Origin: Sphingomonas sp. LY29
Lineage (GTDB): Bacteria > Pseudomonadota > Alphaproteobacteria > Sphingomonadales > Sphingomonadaceae
Length of the DNA: 64,000 nt
Reading direction: 5' to 3'
Assembly (NCBI RefSeq): GCF_035593985.1
Contig: NZ_CP141587.1
Span: 1,426,001 to 1,490,000, forward strand
This document shows positions 17,827-26,152 of this stretch, piece by piece (positions within the stretch are counted from its first letter, which is position 1; every line of letters begins with the position of its first letter). Position numbers and translations under genes: made by a program. Below the pieces are notes generated by a model. It was not told the origin of the DNA and ran no database searches. It saw only the letters and a program-made list of their open reading frames with translations.

Positions 17827-19635
17827 ATGCCTCCCCTGGACACCACCGACCCGCAAAAGGGCAACCTCGCGGTTTTGTGGCGGTTCCTGCCCGAGCTTTG
17901 GCCGAAAGGCGACACCGAGCTTCGCGTTCGAGTGGTGGTCGCGGTGGCGCTGGTGCTCGCGGGCAAGGCGATCACGCTGGCCATGCCGTTCGCCTACAAG
18001 GCGATCGTCGACGCCATGTCGGGCGACCGCCAGCTGTGGACCGCCGCGCTGCTGCTGGTGTTCGCTTATGCCGCCGCGCGCCTCGGCGGCGTGCTCGCGG
18101 ACAATCTGCGCAACGGCATTTTCGAAAAGGTCGGGCAGTCGGCGGCGCGCAGATTGTCGGCGCGGGTCTTTCGCCACGTTCATGCGCTTTCGCTGCGCTT
18201 TCACCTGGAGCGGCGAACCGGCAGCCTGACGAAGATCGTCGAGCGCGGGACCAAGAGCATCGACATGATGCTCTATTTCCTGCTGTTCAACATCGCACCG
18301 ACGATCATCGAGCTGACCGCGATCTGCGTCATCTTCTATTTCAAGTTTGGCCTTGGCCTCGTCGTCGCGACGCTGATCATCGTCGCAGTCTACATCGCCT
18401 TCACCCGCGCGGTGACCGAGTGGCGCACGAAGCTGCAGCGCGAGATGAACGACGTCGACAATCGCGCGATCGGGCGCGCGGTCGACAGCCTGCTGAACTA
18501 CGAAACGGTCAAATATTTCGGCGCCGAGGAGCGCGAGGCCAAGCGCTACGACGAGGCGATCGCCAGCTTCACTCGCGCCGCGGTGCGCAACGAGACGAGC
18601 CTCGCTTGGCTCAACGTCGGGCAGAGCGTCATCACCAACCTGATGATGGCGGGCGCGATGGGCTTTACCGTCTGGGGCTGGAGCGAGGGCCGCTTCACGC
18701 CCGGCGACGTGGTGCTGGTCAACGCGCTGCTGATGCAACTGTTTCGTCCGCTCGACATGCTCGGCTGGGTCTATCGCTCGATCCGGCAGGGTCTGATCGA
18801 CATGGAAGCGATGTTCGACCTGACCGACACCCCAGCCGAAGTCGTCGATGCGCCCGACGCGGTCGCGCTGACGGTGCCAAGCGGCCATGTGCGGTTCGAG
18901 CGGGTCGCCTTCGGCTACGAGCCCGAGCGGATCATCCTGAAGGGTATCGACCTCGACGTTCCCGCCGGAAGCAGCGTCGCCGTGGTCGGCCCGTCGGGAG
19001 CGGGCAAGTCGACGCTCGCGCGGCTGCTGTACCGCTTCTACGATCCCACTGCCGGCCGCATCACGATCGACGGGCAGGATATCGCCAAGGTCACCCAGGC
19101 CTCGCTGCGCGGGGCGATCGGGATCGTTCCGCAAGACACGGTGCTGTTCAACGACACCATCGGCTACAACATCGCCTATGGCCGTGAGGGCGCGGGGCAG
19201 GATGAGGTCGAGGCAGCCGCCAAGGGCGCGGCGATCGACGGTTTCATCGCCGCGCTTCCGCAGGGCTATGAATCGATGGTGGGCGAGCGCGGGCTCAAGC
19301 TGTCGGGCGGCGAGAAGCAGCGCGTCGCGATCGCACGCACGTTGCTGAAGGACCCGCCGATCCTGATCCTCGACGAGGCCACCTCCGCCCTCGATAGCCG
19401 GACCGAGGAAGCGATCCAGGCGACGCTCGACGGTGCGACGCGCGGCCGGACCACGATCGTGATCGCGCACCGACTGTCGACGATCGTCGGCGCCGACCAG
19501 ATCGTCGTGCTCGATGCGGGCCAGGTTGCCGAACGCGGCACCCACGCCGACCTGCTGGCGCGGGGCGGCCTCTATGCCGAGCTATGGATGCGTCAGGCGG
19601 CGGAGCGCGAGCTTGAGGAAGTCGCGGAGGGGTAG
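17827..19635 (+). CDS. Atm1/ABCB7-type ABC exporter (fused permease and ATPase)
   Basis: 602-aa half-transporter. Six transmembrane helices cover roughly residues 35-320. The ATPase has Walker A GPSGAGKST (about residue 388), the Q-loop VPQDTVLF, the signature LSGGEKQR and Walker B ILILDEATSALDS. The stretch ERGTKSIDMMLYFLLFNIAP and the NYETVKYFGAEERE block are hallmarks of the Atm1/HMT1 group, which exports glutathione-linked sulfur or metal conjugates. The ATG at 17827 replaces a much longer upstream reading frame that is the shadow of the sulfotransferase gene. The last 54 bp overlap the convergent immunity-like gene. Confidence 0.92.
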   Translation: MPPLDTTDPQKGNLAVLWRFLPELWPKGDTELRVRVVVAVALVLAGKAITLAMPFAYKAIVDAMSGDRQLWTAALLLVFAYAAARLGGVLADNLRNGIFEKVGQSAARRLSARVFRHVHALSLRFHLERRTGSLTKIVERGTKSIDMMLYFLLFNIAPTIIELTAICVIFYFKFGLGLVVATLIIVAVYIAFTRAVTEWRTKLQREMNDVDNRAIGRAVDSLLNYETVKYFGAEEREAKRYDEAIASFTRAAVRNETSLAWLNVGQSVITNLMMAGAMGFTVWGWSEGRFTPGDVVLVNALLMQLFRPLDMLGWVYRSIRQGLIDMEAMFDLTDTPAEVVDAPDAVALTVPSGHVRFERVAFGYEPERIILKGIDLDVPAGSSVAVVGPSGAGKSTLARLLYRFYDPTAGRITIDGQDIAKVTQASLRGAIGIVPQDTVLFNDTIGYNIAYGREGAGQDEVEAAAKGAAIDGFIAALPQGYESMVGERGLKLSGGEKQRVAIARTLLKDPPILILDEATSALDSRTEEAIQATLDGATRGRTTIVIAHRLSTIVGADQIVVLDAGQVAERGTHADLLARGGLYAELWMRQAAERELEEVAEG

Positions 19636-20067
19636 CAGCCAGCGAGCCGCACCGCGATCGCGGTAGGGATAGCGGGCAAGGATATCGGCATGCTCTTTCT
19701 CGTGCCTAGCTGCCCACGCCGGCGACAGGACCGCCAGATAATCCTCCTGAAGCTTGAACCACTGACGACGCGAATCCCGTCCAGGCAGCCACCCTCTACG
19801 CTTGGTCCGGAGCGTCATCGAGTAAGCAACCGTCGAGAAGACCCAATACAGCAGTTCGTTGAGGTCGGTCGTCGAACGCCGCTGAAGTTCGTGCCCTCGG
19901 TCGCACACAACCCAATCGTAGGTCTTGCCCACTTCGACATGCGGCGTGCCTTCGTTGCGAGAATGGCCATAGCTCGGCAGATACGTCTCAGGCGCGGAAA
20001 TTCGCTCGCCAAGTTGCTCGATGCGAACCTTCAACGCGGGCAGGTCGAGAAGCTCGGGTGCTGTCAT
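19582..20067 (-). CDS. Imm63-like immunity protein
   Basis: 161-aa cytosolic protein. The pattern LKVRIEQLGERISAPETYLP, HVEVGKTYDWVVCDRGHEL, RRSTTDLNELLYWVFSTVAY and the C-terminal EKEHADILARYPY closely follows the Imm63 family, which protects against polymorphic toxins. No toxin gene is nearby. It starts inside the stop codon of the phosphofructokinase gene (ATGA), so it is co-translated with it. Its 3' end overlaps the ABC exporter gene by 54 bp. It could be a domesticated orphan immunity gene. Family assignment is from memory of the motif pattern. Confidence 0.65.
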   Translation of the reverse strand: MTAPELLDLPALKVRIEQLGERISAPETYLPSYGHSRNEGTPHVEVGKTYDWVVCDRGHELQRRSTTDLNELLYWVFSTVAYSMTLRTKRRGWLPGRDSRRQWFKLQEDYLAVLSPAWAARHEKEHADILARYPYRDRGAARWLLPLRDFLKLALRRLTHP

Positions 20068-21263
20068 GCCTGTCCCAAATCGCGCAGAAGATCGGTGAAC
20101 CACGGCACGGTCGCATCGAACGCCTTGCCGCCGGCGATCCGGTCGAATTCGATGGCGCGCAATTCGTCGCCGCGCCCCTCGTCTTCACCCACCACGCCGG
20201 ATTCGCCGCGCAGCGCCGCGTCGACCGCATAATCGGTGCATCGCTTGATGAGCGCGAGGTCGGCGGCATTGGCGGCGGCGGAACGGGAGAAGTAGCCGCT
20301 TTTCTGGACGAGCACCTTTTCGGCGCCGAGATCGGCGGCGAACTTGCGGGCGAGCCATGCGCCCGGGTTGATGCTGTCAATGTGGACATGGCCGAACGGA
20401 TCGCGCGGGACATCCTCGCCCAGCGCCTCCATCGCTCCGACGATCTCGGTTAGGCCGGCGCCTTCGGACACGAACAGATTGACCCCATCCTGCTCGTCCA
20501 TGACCGCGCGCAGCCGCTTCCCTTCCTCGCCGATGTCGAACGGACGTTCGGGCAAGTAGACGCCGTGAACGTCCCACCGGGCAGCGGCATTTTCCTCCCA
20601 TTCGGCGAAGTCGGCGCCCCTCACCCACTGGTGATGCGCGAGCGCGGTCGCGGCGGTGAGCCAGCCGCAGTTGCGACCCATGACCTCGTGAACGACGAGC
20701 ATGCGCGGGTTCGAGCTATGCTCGGCGATGACATTCCGAGCGTAGAGCGCGCCCTGCTCCGCGGCGGTCCAGGCGCCGAGCGACTGGCGGATGGGGATGA
20801 TATCGTTGTCGATCGTCTTGGGCAGGCCGACGACGGTCAGCTCGTGATCGTGTTCGCGAAGGTAGACCGCCAGATCGGCCGCTGTGCCGTTGGTATCGTC
20901 TCCGCCGATGGTGTGGAGAACATCGACGCCATCGTGCCGCAGCTGGTCCGCCGCGACGTGAAGTGGATCCTCCCCCGGTTTTACGAAGCCCCGCTTGATG
21001 CAATCCGCGGCATTGGTGAGCTTGACCCGGCTGTTGCCGATCGGGCTTCCGCCAAAACCATGGAGCTTGTGCGCGGCCGCCCTCACCGCATCGGAGATGT
21101 CGACGCGGTCACCGGTCAGCAGGCCGGCAAAGCCGTTGCGATAGGCGATGAGGCGCACGTCGGGCGCGACCTCGGTGTATCGCTCGATCAGCCCGCCGAT
21201 CGCCGACGACAGGCACGGTGCAAGGCCGCCGGCGGTCAGCATGGCTACGGTGGTCACGGGCAT
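20064..21263 (-). CDS. pfp: Pyrophosphate-dependent 6-phosphofructokinase
   Basis: 399-aa cytosolic glycolytic enzyme that phosphorylates fructose 6-phosphate. The motif GGDDTNGT (near residue 120) has Asp where ATP-dependent enzymes have Gly, and PKTIDNDI is present; together these mark pyrophosphate as the phosphate donor, making the step reversible. MGRNCGW and NPRMLVVHEV are conserved substrate-site blocks. The ATG at 21263 has AGGG at 8-nt spacing; a GTG three codons upstream is possible. It overlaps the Imm63-like gene downstream. Confidence 0.92.
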   Translation of the reverse strand: MPVTTVAMLTAGGLAPCLSSAIGGLIERYTEVAPDVRLIAYRNGFAGLLTGDRVDISDAVRAAAHKLHGFGGSPIGNSRVKLTNAADCIKRGFVKPGEDPLHVAADQLRHDGVDVLHTIGGDDTNGTAADLAVYLREHDHELTVVGLPKTIDNDIIPIRQSLGAWTAAEQGALYARNVIAEHSSNPRMLVVHEVMGRNCGWLTAATALAHHQWVRGADFAEWEENAAARWDVHGVYLPERPFDIGEEGKRLRAVMDEQDGVNLFVSEGAGLTEIVGAMEALGEDVPRDPFGHVHIDSINPGAWLARKFAADLGAEKVLVQKSGYFSRSAAANAADLALIKRCTDYAVDAALRGESGVVGEDEGRGDELRAIEFDRIAGGKAFDATVPWFTDLLRDLGQA

Positions 21264-21306
21264 CGCCGGCACCCTGCGCTTTCATCGCCGCGAACGCGAC
21301 CGGTTT

Positions 21307-21843
21307 TTAAACAGGAACCGCCGTCGTCGCCGAAGATCCCACCGCTCGCCGGAACAGCCAGGCGGCGATCAGCCAGAGCGCGGTGAAGAAGACGGTAATC
21401 GGTCCGGTGAACCCGCCCCCCGCAAGGAGGGCGATCACGAAGGTCGAGGCCTGCGCGACGGCGGTCGCCTTCATCGCCGAAACCATCCACTCCGCGCGGA
21501 AGCGGGCGGCGATGGTGGCAAGCAACGCAAAGACCGTGACTCCCAAATAGATCAGATTGACCGGATTATCCTCCGATCCGACGATCCCGACCGCGAGGTT
21601 GATCCACATCTGCAGCAGCGCCGCCCAGATCGCGAGGCCGATCCCGGAGGCGTAGGCGAGACGGTCGGGAATACGCTTGGCGACTTCGAACGCGATCCCG
21701 ACGCCTGAGACCAGCCCGGCCAGGAAGATCGCCTCGCCCGGCAGGTCCCATGCCTCGCCATTCACGGCTCGAAGAACGATCACCGGAATTACCATCAACG
21801 CCGTTGCGCCCGCCCACACCTTGCCACTCGTCACGATCGTCAT
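21307..21843 (-). CDS. Multi-pass membrane protein of unknown function
   Basis: 178 aa with about five hydrophobic segments (WAGATALMVIPVIVL, AIFLAGLVSGVGIAFEV, GIGLAIWAALLQMWINLAVG, LIYLGVTVFALLATIAARF, FVIALLAGGGF followed by VFFTALWLIAAWLF). AGGAGG lies 8 nt before the ATG at 21843. No catalytic motif. It lies 44 bp upstream of the phosphofructokinase gene on the same strand and may be co-transcribed with it. Confidence 0.75.
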   Translation of the reverse strand: MTIVTSGKVWAGATALMVIPVIVLRAVNGEAWDLPGEAIFLAGLVSGVGIAFEVAKRIPDRLAYASGIGLAIWAALLQMWINLAVGIVGSEDNPVNLIYLGVTVFALLATIAARFRAEWMVSAMKATAVAQASTFVIALLAGGGFTGPITVFFTALWLIAAWLFRRAVGSSATTAVPV

Positions 21844-21927
21844 CGTCGATCCTCCTGTTTCGAGGATGGAATGCTGCCCGAGACGCGTGATCGTCATGAG
21901 CGAACGATGAGCAAGAGCTGAAAAGCG

Positions 21928-22251
21928 TCAGGATCGATTTGTCCACCATTCGGCATAAGGCGAATTGCGGACCAGCGTTCGATTGAGGTCGGCGCTGCCA
22001 TCGTCCCACCACACCGGCCCGCGCTCGCCCAGCCCTCGCTTGGCGCGATCGACCGCCGCGCGAGCCTTCGCGAGCAGGTCTGGATCGCCCTTGGCATCGC
22101 GCACCGCGCGGCGGGCATCCATCAACTGGTCGACCAATTGTTGGCGTTCCGTTTCGGACAGACCCGGATTGCTGGCGCGCCACAATCGCGGCCCGGCCTT
22201 GCCCTCGACGACGATATAGCGACCGTCCGGGGTTCGCGGCGGCTCGCTCAC
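21928..22251 (-). CDS. Small protein coupled to the HerA-like ATPase
   Basis: 107-aa soluble protein, GTG start overlapping the ATPase stop (GTGA). It opens with DGRYIVVEGKAGPRLWRASN, continues with a charged helical middle (RRAVRDAKGDPDLLAKARAA) and ends DLNRTLVRNSPYAEWW. No family recognised. Its tight coupling suggests that it works with the ATPase, for example as an adaptor or DNA-binding subunit. Confidence 0.75.
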   Translation of the reverse strand: MSEPPRTPDGRYIVVEGKAGPRLWRASNPGLSETERQQLVDQLMDARRAVRDAKGDPDLLAKARAAVDRAKRGLGERGPVWWDDGSADLNRTLVRNSPYAEWWTNRS

Positions 22252-23699
22252 GCCGCGGCGGTGCTCCAGCCAAGCTGCGGGATGGTGATGCTGCGCTTGC
22301 CGGCAAGGTCGGTGCGGCTGACGATCAGGTCGCGGCTCTCGATATACTGCAGCAGCCGGCGCGCGCGGCCGAGGCTGGCGGTGCCGTAACTTGCCGCGAT
22401 TGCCTCGTCGCTTGGGCACGGTGCGCCGTCGCGCGCGGCGCGGGCGACAAGCAGGAACGGGCCGAGCATGTCGGCGGGAAGCGACGCCCCCGCCTCCAGC
22501 GCGGGCGACCAGTCGTCGCTTTCGGCCATGATGCCGGCGCGCGCCATCGACAGGCGGCGGGTAAAGCCCGCCATGTCAAGCGGCGGACGCGGCAAGCCGG
22601 CCATCCGGCAGCGCACGGTGAAATCCTGGAACAGCACGGCCGCCGAGCGCGCACCGCTGTCGGGATCGGCTACGATCGCGGTCAGTACGTCAGCCACCGC
22701 CGCCGCGGTTTCCTCGGCGTCCTTCGCGGGCATCCGCCCCGCCCGCGCGGGAACGCTTGCGGCCATCGAGGCAAGCAGCGCCTCTGACGGCAAGGGTGCC
22801 GGTGCCGAGGGTGGCGGCGGCGGCGCGGGACGGTCGGGCATCGGCGCGAACAGCAGGCCTTGCAGGTCGCTCGACTGGTCAGGGAGCGGCATCAGCTTCG
22901 GACAGGACGAGCGCGCCTGCGTTTCGACCGGGCCGATCGCGACGGTGAGTGGCCGCCGTGCGATTGCGGGGCCGAGCGCCAGGAAGGTGCCGCGCGGCAG
23001 GTCGCGGATCGCCTCCGCCTGCCGCCGCTCCATGCCCAGCAGGTCGGCCGCGCGCGCCATGTCGATGTCGAGGAAGGTGCGCCCCATCAGGAAGTTGGAC
23101 GCTTCGGCGGCGACATTCTTGGCGAGCTTTGCCAGCCGCTGCGTCGCGATGACACCCGCCAGCCCGCGCTTGCGGCCCCGACACATTAAATTGGTCATCG
23201 CGCCCAGCGAGGCGCGCCGGACTTCCTCGGCCACTTCGCCGCCGCCCGCGGGCGCGAACAGCTGCGCCTCGTCGACCACGACCAGCGCGGGGTACCAATG
23301 GTCGCGCGGGGCATCGAACAGGCCCGACAGGAAAGCGGCGGCGCAGCGCATCTGCCCCTCCGCCTCCAGCCCTTCGAGGCTGAGGACGACCGAGGCACGA
23401 TGCTCGCGCACGCGGCCTGCCAACGTCGCGACGTCGCGCTCGCTATGGTCGGACGCCTCGATCGCGATGTGGCCGTAGCGGTCGGCGAGCGTGACGAAAT
23501 CGCCTTCTGGATCGATCACCAGCTGCTGCACCGCGCCCGCGCTCCGTTCGAGCAGGCGGCGAAGCAGGTGCGACTTGCCCGACCCGCTGTTGCCCTGGAC
23601 GAGCAGCCGGGTCGCGAGAAGCTCCTCGAGATCGAGCTCGACGGCTGCGCCGCCGGGCTGGGCACCAAGGTTCACGCTGAACGTCATGACCCGTTCCAT
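22248..23699 (-). CDS. HerA-like (DUF87) ATPase
   Basis: 483-aa ATPase of the HerA/FtsK superfamily. Walker A is GNSGSGKS (residues 36-43). Walker B is LVVVDEAQLF. A sensor/arginine region lies in GVIATQRLAKLAKN, and the domain opening VELDLEELLATRLLVQGN matches DUF87. The C-terminal part is low-complexity and then helical (YGTASLGRARRLLQYIESRD looks like a winged helix). It probably moves or remodels DNA. No NurA nuclease is visible nearby. It is divergent from recQ with only 62 bp between starts. Confidence 0.85.
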   Translation of the reverse strand: MERVMTFSVNLGAQPGGAAVELDLEELLATRLLVQGNSGSGKSHLLRRLLERSAGAVQQLVIDPEGDFVTLADRYGHIAIEASDHSERDVATLAGRVREHRASVVLSLEGLEAEGQMRCAAAFLSGLFDAPRDHWYPALVVVDEAQLFAPAGGGEVAEEVRRASLGAMTNLMCRGRKRGLAGVIATQRLAKLAKNVAAEASNFLMGRTFLDIDMARAADLLGMERRQAEAIRDLPRGTFLALGPAIARRPLTVAIGPVETQARSSCPKLMPLPDQSSDLQGLLFAPMPDRPAPPPPPSAPAPLPSEALLASMAASVPARAGRMPAKDAEETAAAVADVLTAIVADPDSGARSAAVLFQDFTVRCRMAGLPRPPLDMAGFTRRLSMARAGIMAESDDWSPALEAGASLPADMLGPFLLVARAARDGAPCPSDEAIAASYGTASLGRARRLLQYIESRDLIVSRTDLAGKRSITIPQLGWSTAAA

Positions 23700-23761
23700 G
23701 GCAGGGGCAGGAGTCGGTGCGCAAGCTTGCGCGTGACGCCCGGCCCAACGATAGGGGCGGT

Positions 23762-25549
23762 GTGACCAGCGTGCATCAAGTCCTCCACGACCGTTTCGGC
23801 TTTTCCACCTTCCGCGGAGTGCAGGAGGATGTCGTCGCGCGCGCCGTCGCGGGGCAGAACGTCCTCGCGGTAATGCCGACCGGGGCGGGCAAGTCGCTAT
23901 GCTACCAGCTGCCCGCGTTGATCCGGCCCGGCACAGGGATCGTCATTTCGCCGCTGATCGCGCTGATGCACGACCAAGTTCGTTCGGCGAGCGGGTTCGG
24001 CATCCGCGCGGCGGCGCTGACCAGCGTCAGCGAGGACCCGCGCGGGATTCGCGATGCGCTTCGCGACGGCGAACTCGACCTGCTCTACGTCGCGCCCGAG
24101 CGGGCCACGACCGAGGATTTCGCGCGGCTGCTCGAAGAGTCGCACATCGCGCTGTTTGCGATCGACGAGGCGCATTGCGTCAGCGAGTGGGGCCACGACT
24201 TCCGCCCCGATTATCGCCTGCTGCGTCCGCTTCTCGACCGGTTCCGCGAGGCGCCCCGCCTTGCCCTCACCGCGACCGCCGACCGCCGCACCCGCGCCGA
24301 CATCCTCGTCCAGCTAGGCATCGGCGAGGACGGCCTGATCGTCGCCGGCTTCGATCGCCCAAACATCCGCTATCACGTTCGCCCGCGCGACGGCGTCTCC
24401 AGCCAGCTTAGGACCCTACTCAAGGACCAGCCCGGTCCCGGCATCGTCTATGCCACCAGCCGCAACGCGACTGAGAAATTGGCCGAGCAATTGGGCTCAG
24501 GCGGTCGGCGGACGCTCGCCTATCACGCCGGGCTCGACGGCTCGGTGCGGCACCGCAACCAGGAAGCCTTCGTCGATTCCGAGGACATGGTCATCGCCGC
24601 CACGGTCGCGTTCGGGATGGGCATCGACAAGCCCGATGTGCGCTTCGTCGCGCATGCCGGCATCCCCAAGTCGATCGAGGCCTATTATCAGGAAACCGGC
24701 CGCGCGGGCCGCGACGGCGATCCGGCCGAGGCGTGGTTGTTTTGGGGCGCCGACGACTTTGCCCGCGCCCGCCGCCGCGTCGAGACCGAGGTCGAGCCCG
24801 AGCGCCGCCCGCAGGAGCGCGACCGCCTCAACGCGCTTGCGGCCTTCGTCGAATCCGCCACCTGCCGCCGTGCGATCCTGCTTCGCCACTTCGGCGAGGA
24901 TCCACCCGCGACCTGCGGGAATTGCGACAACTGCATCGATCCGCCCGCAACGATGGACGTCACCACCGTCGCGCAGAAGCTGCTGAGCGCGGCCTTTCGT
25001 ACCGAAATGCGGTTCGGCGTGGCGCACCTGGCCGCGGTGCTGGGCGGCGACGACAATGAAAAGGTGCGCCAGTTCGGACATCACCAGCTGTCGGTGTTCG
25101 GGATCATGACCCCCGACGAACTCGCGCTGGTGCGACCGGTGGCGCGGTCGCTGCAGGCGCGCGACGCGCTTCGGGCCGACGATTATGGGGGCTTGAGCTT
25201 CGGACCCGGCGCCAAGCCGATCCTGAAAGGCGAAGAGAAGCTCGTCATCGCGGTGCCACCGGCCAAGCGTCGGGGATCGCGGAGCAAGAGCGGCGAAGAG
25301 TTTGCGCACGATCCGTTGTTCGAGGCGCTGCGGACGTGGCGCCGCGTCCAGGCCAAGGAACTGGGCGTGCCGCCGTACGTCATCTTTCATGATTCGACGC
25401 TTCGCGGCGTGGCCGCCGCCAAGCCGTCCACGCTGTCGGCCCTTTCGCGCATCGAGGGGATCGGCGATACGAAACTGGAGCGTCACGGCGAGTCGTTGCT
25501 CGCCGCGCTCGACGCCGCACTGGAGAATGGACATGGCACGGCAGCTTGA
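23762..25549 (+). CDS. recQ: ATP-dependent DNA helicase RecQ
   Basis: 595-aa 3'-5' helicase for recombination and replication-fork repair. Motif I MPTGAGKS (38-45), motif II DEAHC, motif VI QETGRAGRDG and the zinc-binding cysteines (SATCRRAI with CGNCDNC) are present. A winged-helix RQC domain and a C-terminal HRDC domain (DPLFEALRTWRRVQAKELG) complete it. The GTG at 23762 is preferred over one at 23717 because it puts the conserved core about ten residues from the start. The sulfur-transferase-like gene overlaps its end. Confidence 0.95.
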   Translation: MTSVHQVLHDRFGFSTFRGVQEDVVARAVAGQNVLAVMPTGAGKSLCYQLPALIRPGTGIVISPLIALMHDQVRSASGFGIRAAALTSVSEDPRGIRDALRDGELDLLYVAPERATTEDFARLLEESHIALFAIDEAHCVSEWGHDFRPDYRLLRPLLDRFREAPRLALTATADRRTRADILVQLGIGEDGLIVAGFDRPNIRYHVRPRDGVSSQLRTLLKDQPGPGIVYATSRNATEKLAEQLGSGGRRTLAYHAGLDGSVRHRNQEAFVDSEDMVIAATVAFGMGIDKPDVRFVAHAGIPKSIEAYYQETGRAGRDGDPAEAWLFWGADDFARARRRVETEVEPERRPQERDRLNALAAFVESATCRRAILLRHFGEDPPATCGNCDNCIDPPATMDVTTVAQKLLSAAFRTEMRFGVAHLAAVLGGDDNEKVRQFGHHQLSVFGIMTPDELALVRPVARSLQARDALRADDYGGLSFGPGAKPILKGEEKLVIAVPPAKRRGSRSKSGEEFAHDPLFEALRTWRRVQAKELGVPPYVIFHDSTLRGVAAAKPSTLSALSRIEGIGDTKLERHGESLLAALDAALENGHGTAA

Positions 25550-25946
25550 CGAACGGACCCTGATCGATGGCCAGATCGCGCCCGGCGACATCGCCGCGCT
25601 CAAGGAGCAGGGCGTGACCCTGATCGTCAACAATCGCCCCGACGGCGAGGACGAAGGCCAGCCGACCAGCGATGAGATCGAGAGCGCGGCCACCGCGGCG
25701 GGCATCCACTACCGCCACGTCCCCATCGTTCGCGGCATGGGTCCGTCGGATATCGAGGCGATGCGCGAGGCGATGCACAGCGCGGGCGACGGCAAGCTGC
25801 TCGCCTTCTGCCGCTCGGGCAATCGATCGGTGCTGGCATGGGCGGTCGCGAAGAACGAGGACGGCGTGAAGCGCGCCGAGCTCGATCGCTGCGCCGAAGG
25901 TGCGGGCTTCACGCTCGACCCGGTCGCGCACCTGTTGAAGGACTAG
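25533..25946 (+). CDS. TIGR01244-type phosphatase/sulfurtransferase-like protein
   Basis: 137-aa protein of the DUF442 group. The fold is that of dual-specificity phosphatases, with the active-site loop FCRSGNRS (Cys-X5-Arg). Preceding blocks are GQIAPGDIAALKEQGVTLIV, NNRPDGEDEGQP and YRHVPIVRGM. Related domains occur fused to sulfide-oxidising metallo-beta-lactamases (Blh). The ATG at 25533 has GGAG at good spacing and overlaps the recQ 3' end. It shares the stop tetranucleotide CTAG with the convergent DUF2007 gene. Confidence 0.88.
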   Translation: MARQLDERTLIDGQIAPGDIAALKEQGVTLIVNNRPDGEDEGQPTSDEIESAATAAGIHYRHVPIVRGMGPSDIEAMREAMHSAGDGKLLAFCRSGNRSVLAWAVAKNEDGVKRAELDRCAEGAGFTLDPVAHLLKD

Positions 25947-26152
25947 GCGCGGTCCTCGTCGAGGATCCGGCGCGCATCGTCGAGGTCGTCGTCGATCACC
26001 ATCAGGCGCACCCAGATCAGGCCGCCGCCGCCGAAGAAGCTGTTCGCTTCCGCGTCGAGGATGACCGCGTCGATCCCCTCGGCGCCAAGCGCCAGCCGTG
26101 CGAGATCGGCCTCGACCCGGGTGGCGAACCGCCCGAGTTCGACGAGGCTCAA
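25943..26152 (-). CDS. DUF2007 domain protein
   Basis: 69-aa single-domain protein: LVELGRFATRVEADLARLAL, EGIDAVILDAEANSFFGGGG and RLMVIDDDLDDARRILDE match the DUF2007 (putative signal-transducing) pattern. Cytosolic, function unknown. Its ATG overlaps the tldD stop (ATGA). Confidence 0.88.
   Translation of the reverse strand: MSLVELGRFATRVEADLARLALGAEGIDAVILDAEANSFFGGGGLIWVRLMVIDDDLDDARRILDEDRA

Noticed and set aside
21928..25549. HerA-like ATPase plus recQ as a phage-defence island
   Set aside because: No nuclease, toxin, integrase or composition change. Only a weak case, so kept as an unknown DNA-processing pair.
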